Assembly (NCBI GenBank): GCA_035532275.1
Contig: DATKRG010000237.1
Location: 1 to 41,397, forward strand
DNA from: UBA9676 sp035532275
GTDB taxonomy: Bacteria; Actinomycetota; Actinomycetes; Streptosporangiales; Streptosporangiaceae
Direction: 5' to 3'
DNA: 41,397 nt
A program made the translations under genes and the position numbers. This document shows, piece by piece, positions 37,638-41,397 of the stretch. The notes under the pieces were generated by a model, which worked only from the letters and a program-made list of their open reading frames with translations, was not told the DNA's origin and searched no databases. Each line of letters opens with the position of its first letter. Position 1 is the stretch's first letter.

Positions 37638-39215
37638 ATGCTGACGCGCCGTCTCATGCCGCGCCGGGCCGTTATCTGGCCCACTGCGGCCCTGTGCAGT
37701 GCCCTCGCCGTCGCCGCCGCCGGCTGCACCTCCGGCGGAGCGCCGGCCCCGTCCGGGTCGCCGTCGGCGAGCCAGGCGGCCACCGGCGGGCAGGCGTCCA
37801 CGATCAGCTGGCACCCCTGCTCGGTGCAGGGCGCGCAGATGCGGTGCGCCAGCCTGGCGGTACCGCTGGACTACCGTCATCCCACCGGGCGGAAGATCAC
37901 CCTGGCCCTGTCGGAGGTGCCGGCCACCGCGCCCGCCGCCAGCCAGCAGGGTGACCTGCTGGTCAACCCGGGCGGCCCAGGCGGGAGCGGGCTGGCGCTG
38001 GCGGCGATCGTGGCCCAGGGCCTGAACCGCACGGTGGCGTCGGAGTACAACATCATCGGCTTCGACCCGCGCGGCGTGGGCGCGAGCGTGCCCGCGCTGC
38101 ACTGCGAGCCGTCCTTCTTCGCCGGGGTACGGCCCAACTACATCCCCGCGAACGCCGCCGCCGAGAAGGTGCTCATCGGCCGGGCCAGTACCTACGCGGC
38201 GGACTGCGAGCGCCGGTTCGGCTGGCTGCTGCCGTACATGACCTCGGTCGACGCGGCCAGGGACATGGACTCCATCCGGGCCGCCCTCGGCCAGCAGAAG
38301 ATCAACTACTTCGCCTACTCCTACGGCACCTACCTGGGGCAGGTCTACGCCACCTTGTTCCCGCACCGGCTGCGCCGGATGGTGCTCGACAGCACGGTGG
38401 ACCCGCGGGGCGCCTGGTACGGCGACAACATCAGCCAGGACTACGCGTTCGAGGGCCGGATGCTGGCGTTCTTCTCCTGGGTGGCCAGCCACAATGCCGT
38501 CTACCGGCTCGGGACGACCCGCGCCCAGGTCGATCAGGCGTGGTACCGGGCGCGCGCCAGCCTCAAGGCGCATCCCATCGCCGGCCCGGCGGGCCCGATG
38601 ATCGGTGCCGACGAGTTCGACGACACCTTCCTGCAGGGCGGCTACAGCAACACCCTGTGGCCGGGCCTGGCCACCGCCCTGGCCGACTACCTGCACGGCC
38701 ACGCCACCCGGCCGATAGTCGGCCAGTACCAGGCGGTGGGCACCCAGAGCGAGAACGAGTTCGCCGTGTACAACGCGGTGGAATGCAGCGACGTCAGCTG
38801 GCCGCGGAGCTGGGCGAAGTGGGACGCCGACACCAGGCGCGTCTACCGGACCGCCCCGTTCCAGGCCTGGGACAACGCCTGGTTCAACGCCGCCTGCGCG
38901 TTCTGGCCGGTGCGGGGGCCCGCGCATCCGCCGCAGATCCGGGGCGCCGGGCTGCCCGGCATCCTGATGATCCAGGGCACCCTGGACGCGGCCACCCCGT
39001 ACGCGGGCGCGCAGGTCGCGCACCGGCGGCTGCCCACCGCCCGGATGGTGGTCGTGCTGCATGGCGGGAACCACGGCCAGTCGCTGGCCGAGCCACCCAA
39101 CACCTGCGTGGACGGCTACCTCAACCGGTACCTGGCGACCGGGGCGCTGCCCCAGGGACCCGGCTTGGTGAACGCCACCTGCAAGGCCGTGCCGGCCCCC
39201 GCGCCGGGCGGCTGA
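37638..39215 (+). CDS. Secreted alpha/beta-hydrolase, tripeptidyl-aminopeptidase (TAP) type
   Basis: 525 residues from ATG 37638; an ATG at 37629 is also possible. CAAGAT lies seven bases before 37638, which suits a nearly leaderless start there. A signal peptide ends in AAAGC (lipobox-like) followed by a Gly/Ser/Pro-rich linker. The catalytic domain shows the oxyanion region NPGGPGGSG, nucleophile Ser in AYSYGTYLG, the acid in QGTLDAATP and His in GGNHGQSL. The TAP C-terminal domain lies at about 410-500. Such enzymes remove N-terminal tripeptides from peptides outside the cell; some relatives are proline- or carboxypeptidase-like. It follows the importer by 54 bp but probably has its own promoter. 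Confidence 0.9.
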   Translation: MLTRRLMPRRAVIWPTAALCSALAVAAAGCTSGGAPAPSGSPSASQAATGGQASTISWHPCSVQGAQMRCASLAVPLDYRHPTGRKITLALSEVPATAPAASQQGDLLVNPGGPGGSGLALAAIVAQGLNRTVASEYNIIGFDPRGVGASVPALHCEPSFFAGVRPNYIPANAAAEKVLIGRASTYAADCERRFGWLLPYMTSVDAARDMDSIRAALGQQKINYFAYSYGTYLGQVYATLFPHRLRRMVLDSTVDPRGAWYGDNISQDYAFEGRMLAFFSWVASHNAVYRLGTTRAQVDQAWYRARASLKAHPIAGPAGPMIGADEFDDTFLQGGYSNTLWPGLATALADYLHGHATRPIVGQYQAVGTQSENEFAVYNAVECSDVSWPRSWAKWDADTRRVYRTAPFQAWDNAWFNAACAFWPVRGPAHPPQIRGAGLPGILMIQGTLDAATPYAGAQVAHRRLPTARMVVVLHGGNHGQSLAEPPNTCVDGYLNRYLATGALPQGPGLVNATCKAVPAPAPGG

Positions 39216-39272
39216 CAGGCGGCTGATCCGGCGCGCTGGGCGGGTGCGGCCGTGTGCGTGCCCGAGGGCCGA

Positions 39273-39278
39273 TACCCT
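39273..39278 (+). promoter_or_regulatory. -10 hexamer of leaderless GNAT gene
   Basis: TACCCT, six bases before the GTG at 39285, the same geometry as at orn, amidase and mshC. It decides the start over an upstream GTG/ATG in the same frame. Confidence 0.55.
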
Positions 39279-39284
39279 GGAAGG

Positions 39285-40142
39285 GTGCTGCGCACCAAGG
39301 CGTGGCGATCGTCGTCGCTGCGCCTGCTCGACAACCACGATCGCGACGAAGTCACCGAGCTGTGTGATCGCGACCCGGTCGTGAACGTCTTCGTGAGCTC
39401 CCGGGTGCATGAAGCTGGGCTTGATCCGGCCCGGCTGGGCGGGCAGATCTGGGGATACCAGGCCGGCGGGCGGCTGGTCTCGCTGTGCTACGCCGGAGCC
39501 AACCTGGTGCCTGTCAGCGCCACCCCGGCGGCGGTCACCGCGTTCGCGGGCCGGGCCCGGCTGCTCGGCCGCCGCTGCTCGTCGATCGTGGGGCTGGCAC
39601 CGGCCGCCCTGGACCTGTGGGAGCTGCTGCGGCCGTACTGGAGCCGCCCCCGGGAGGTGCGGGCCGTCCAGCCGGTGATGGCCATCTCCGGGCCGCCGCA
39701 CGTGACGCCCGACCCGCTGGTGCGCCGGGTGCGCCCGGAGGAGCTGAGCATCCTGCTGCCAGCCTCGGTGGCGATGTTCACCGAGGAGGTCGGCGTCTCC
39801 CCGGTGGGGCCGGACGGCGGCGGCACCTACCGCGCCCGGGTGAGCGAGCTGATCCAGGCGGGCCGCGCGTTCGCCCGGATCGAGAACGGGCAGGTGGTCT
39901 TCAAGGCCGAGATCGGGGCGGTCACCCCGCTCGCCTGCCAGGTGCAGGGGGTCTGGGTCCGGCCCGAGCTGCGCGGCCGGGGGCTGGCGGCGGCCGGGAT
40001 GGCCGCCGTGGTCGCCGAGGCACTGCGCAGCGTCGCACCGATGGTGTCGCTGTACGTGAACGACTTCAACGCGCCGGCCAGGGCCGCCTACCGCCGGGTG
40101 GGCTTCGCCGAGATCGCCACCTTCGCCTCGATCCTGTTCTGA
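39285..40142 (+). CDS. DUF4081 + GNAT acetyltransferase
   Basis: 285 residues from GTG 39285, set by the leaderless promoter. The N-terminal DUF4081 part (about 10-110) includes LCDRDPVVNVFVSSRV and IWGYQAGGRLVSLCYAGANLVPV, given here as two fragments. The C-terminal GNAT domain (about 145-285) has acetyl-CoA loop VWVRPELRGRGLAAAGMAAV and the terminal LYVNDFNAPARAAYRRVGF. Acceptor unknown. In several actinobacteria, as I recall, this protein is encoded directly after ispG. Here it lies about 6.4 kb further on, beyond the sugar importer and the TAP peptidase. Confidence 0.9.
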   Translation: MLRTKAWRSSSLRLLDNHDRDEVTELCDRDPVVNVFVSSRVHEAGLDPARLGGQIWGYQAGGRLVSLCYAGANLVPVSATPAAVTAFAGRARLLGRRCSSIVGLAPAALDLWELLRPYWSRPREVRAVQPVMAISGPPHVTPDPLVRRVRPEELSILLPASVAMFTEEVGVSPVGPDGGGTYRARVSELIQAGRAFARIENGQVVFKAEIGAVTPLACQVQGVWVRPELRGRGLAAAGMAAVVAEALRSVAPMVSLYVNDFNAPARAAYRRVGFAEIATFASILF

Positions 40143-40166
40143 ACCGGTCCCGACGAAGGAGAACCC

Positions 40167-41397
40167 GTGTCTGACGTGGTCAAGGCGGTGACCGCCGCCG
40201 GTGAGGCGGCCAGGCACGGGGCCCGCAGCCTGGCCGCGGCCGCCGGGGAGACCGTCGACGAGGCACTGCGGGGGATGGCGGCCCGGCTCGGCGAGGCCGC
40301 GGGCGAGGTGCTGGCCGCCAACGCCGCCGACGTGGCCAGCGGCGAGCAGGCCCGGCTGGGCCCGGGCCTGCTGGACCGGCTCCGGCTGGACGAGGCCAGG
40401 ATCACCGAGATGGCACGCCAGATCGGGCTGCTGGCCGGCTCCCCCTTCCCGCCCGGCGAGGTGGCGGTCCGGGACCTGCCGGGCGGGCTGGCGCTGACCG
40501 AGCGCCGGGTGCCGGTAGGCGTGATCGGCGCCAACTACGAGGCCAGGCCGAACGTCACCGTGGATGTCGCCTCGCAGCTGCTGAAGTCGCGCAATGCCGG
40601 GGTGCTGCGCACCGGGGGAGCGGCGCTGCGGTCGGCGGCGGCCCTGTTCGACCACGTGATCGCGCCGGCGGTGGCAGCGGCCGGGCTCGATCCCGGCGCG
40701 CTCCAGCTCGTCCGCTCCGCCGACCGGGAGGCCGCAACCGAGCTGGTCCGCCGGCCCGGGCTCATCCCGCTGGTGATCCTGCGCGGCAGCGGCGAGACCA
40801 CCCGCACCCTGGCGGCGGAGGCGGCCCGGCACGGGGTGCGGACCCTCGCCCACGCCGACGGCGGGGGCGTCATGTACCTGGACGCTGGCGCCGACCCGGA
40901 GCTGGCGGCGCAGCTCATCACCGGCAGCCTGGACCGGCTCGGTGTCTGCAACCGCCTCAATCTGCTGCTGGTGCACGTGGCGGCCTGGGACGCACTGCTG
41001 CCGGTGGCGCTGGCAGCGCTGGAAGCCCGCGGGGTGGCGGCCTCGCTGCCGCCCCATGACCACCCGCTCGGCCACGAGTGGGCGCTGGACGACGGGCACG
41101 AGGCGACGGTCACCGTGGCACCGGTGGCGGGGCCCGCCCGGGCCGCGCTGGTCGCCAACGAGGAGACCTCAGGCCTGGCCGCGAGCGTGGTCACCGCCGA
41201 CCCGGCCGCCGCGCGAGCCTTCCTGGCCGCCTACGCGGGCACCGGCGCGTTCTGGAACGCCAGCACCCGGCTGCTCGACGGCTTCAAGCTCCGCGGCGTG
41301 CCGGAGACCGGCATCAACGTGGATCACGTCCCGGGCCCGCGCGGCCCGGTCACCTTCCATGACCTGTGCCTGCGGCAGTACGTGGTCACCCCACGGC
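40167..41397 (+). CDS. proA: ProA-like aldehyde dehydrogenase (glutamate-5-semialdehyde dehydrogenase family), 3' end missing
   Basis: 410 codons from GTG 40167 (AAGGAG six bases upstream) run open to the window edge, so the end is missing. Family landmarks: VPVGVIGANYEARPNVTVDVA, shortened to its core YEARPNVTVD; LLKSRNAGVLRTGG; the catalytic Cys in GVCNRLNLLLVH; and FWNASTRLLDGFKLRG. ProA reduces gamma-glutamyl phosphate in proline synthesis. Here the ProA signature around HIxxYGSxHSE is replaced by ALVANEETSGLAASVV, and the usual IPRGG-type segment reads ILRGSGET. It may be a divergent ProA or a paralogue with another acyl-phosphate substrate; the family call is firm, the reaction less so. 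Confidence 0.8.
   Translation, partial: MSDVVKAVTAAGEAARHGARSLAAAAGETVDEALRGMAARLGEAAGEVLAANAADVASGEQARLGPGLLDRLRLDEARITEMARQIGLLAGSPFPPGEVAVRDLPGGLALTERRVPVGVIGANYEARPNVTVDVASQLLKSRNAGVLRTGGAALRSAAALFDHVIAPAVAAAGLDPGALQLVRSADREAATELVRRPGLIPLVILRGSGETTRTLAAEAARHGVRTLAHADGGGVMYLDAGADPELAAQLITGSLDRLGVCNRLNLLLVHVAAWDALLPVALAALEARGVAASLPPHDHPLGHEWALDDGHEATVTVAPVAGPARAALVANEETSGLAASVVTADPAAARAFLAAYAGTGAFWNASTRLLDGFKLRGVPETGINVDHVPGPRGPVTFHDLCLRQYVVTPR

Noticed and set aside
36552..41099. Minus-strand open frame of about 1500 codons opposite the importer, peptidase, GNAT and proA genes
   Set aside because: It is low-complexity and rich in Arg, Gly, Gln, His and Pro, as expected from the antisense of high-GC codons. 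The plus-strand genes have clear domains, motifs and coupled starts.

Overview
The window is very GC-rich and reads as the chromosome of a mycothiol-producing, probably sporulating actinomycete, most likely in or near Streptosporangiales/Streptomycetales. The support is mshC, the orn-tRNA-His pair, the dxr/site-2-protease/ispG operon, a WhiJ/DUF397/anti-sigma module, a tmsA-tmsB 10-methyl fatty acid pair, frequent GTG starts and many apparently leaderless genes. I see no transposase, integrase, phage gene, rRNA or CRISPR array. Genus cannot be fixed from the sequence alone.

Layout. 1-5.6 kb: the 3' end of a fructosamine-kinase-like gene, then a minus-strand run holding an OmpR-type two-component system, a free-standing LuxR-type HTH protein, an LCP cell-wall ligase and a methyltransferase. 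5.6-8.7 kb: tRNA-His, oligoribonuclease, and a divergent flavin-barrel protein/MocR (PdxR-like) pair sharing an operator. 8.7-10.8 kb: an ECF sigma factor and a membrane protein whose outer part is a tandem array of 12-residue units. 11-15.5 kb: an APH-like phosphotransferase, an array of alternating hairpins, a solute-binding/VWA protein and a TrmH-family methyltransferase. 15.5-18 kb: a small membrane protein and the WhiJ-type module. 18-25 kb: a ZIP metal transporter behind two overlapping DtxR-type boxes, a CPBP protease, an HtrA-type protease, an amidase, mshC and a small ribbon-helix-helix-like protein. 25-29 kb: a DUF4192 protein and tmsA-tmsB. 29-33 kb: dxr, site-2 protease, ispG. 33-37.6 kb: a DeoR regulator divergent from a sugar-type ABC importer. 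37.6-41.4 kb: a secreted TAP-type peptidase, a DUF4081-GNAT protein and a truncated, divergent proA-like gene.

Strongest non-gene signals. (1) An A-B-A-B-A array of five hairpins at 12288-12458, in which the three A hairpins keep the same 9-nt loop while their basal pairs change on both sides. (2) A dispersed element with core CATGATCGTGGTG at 513, 10911 and 19291, including a 32-bp copy that is identical at two sites in opposite orientation. (3) Four CTGA half-sites at exactly 11-bp spacing just upstream of the response-regulator gene. (4) A -10-like hexamer (NANNNT) exactly six bases before the start codon of at least seven genes, which indicates leaderless transcription. (5) Four CACGTG palindromes in 114 bp between the anti-sigma and WhiJ-like genes.

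The most unusual protein is the ECF-linked membrane protein at 8739-9959, with twelve 12-residue repeats followed by three 8-residue repeats. It is the best candidate here for an undescribed cell-surface system.
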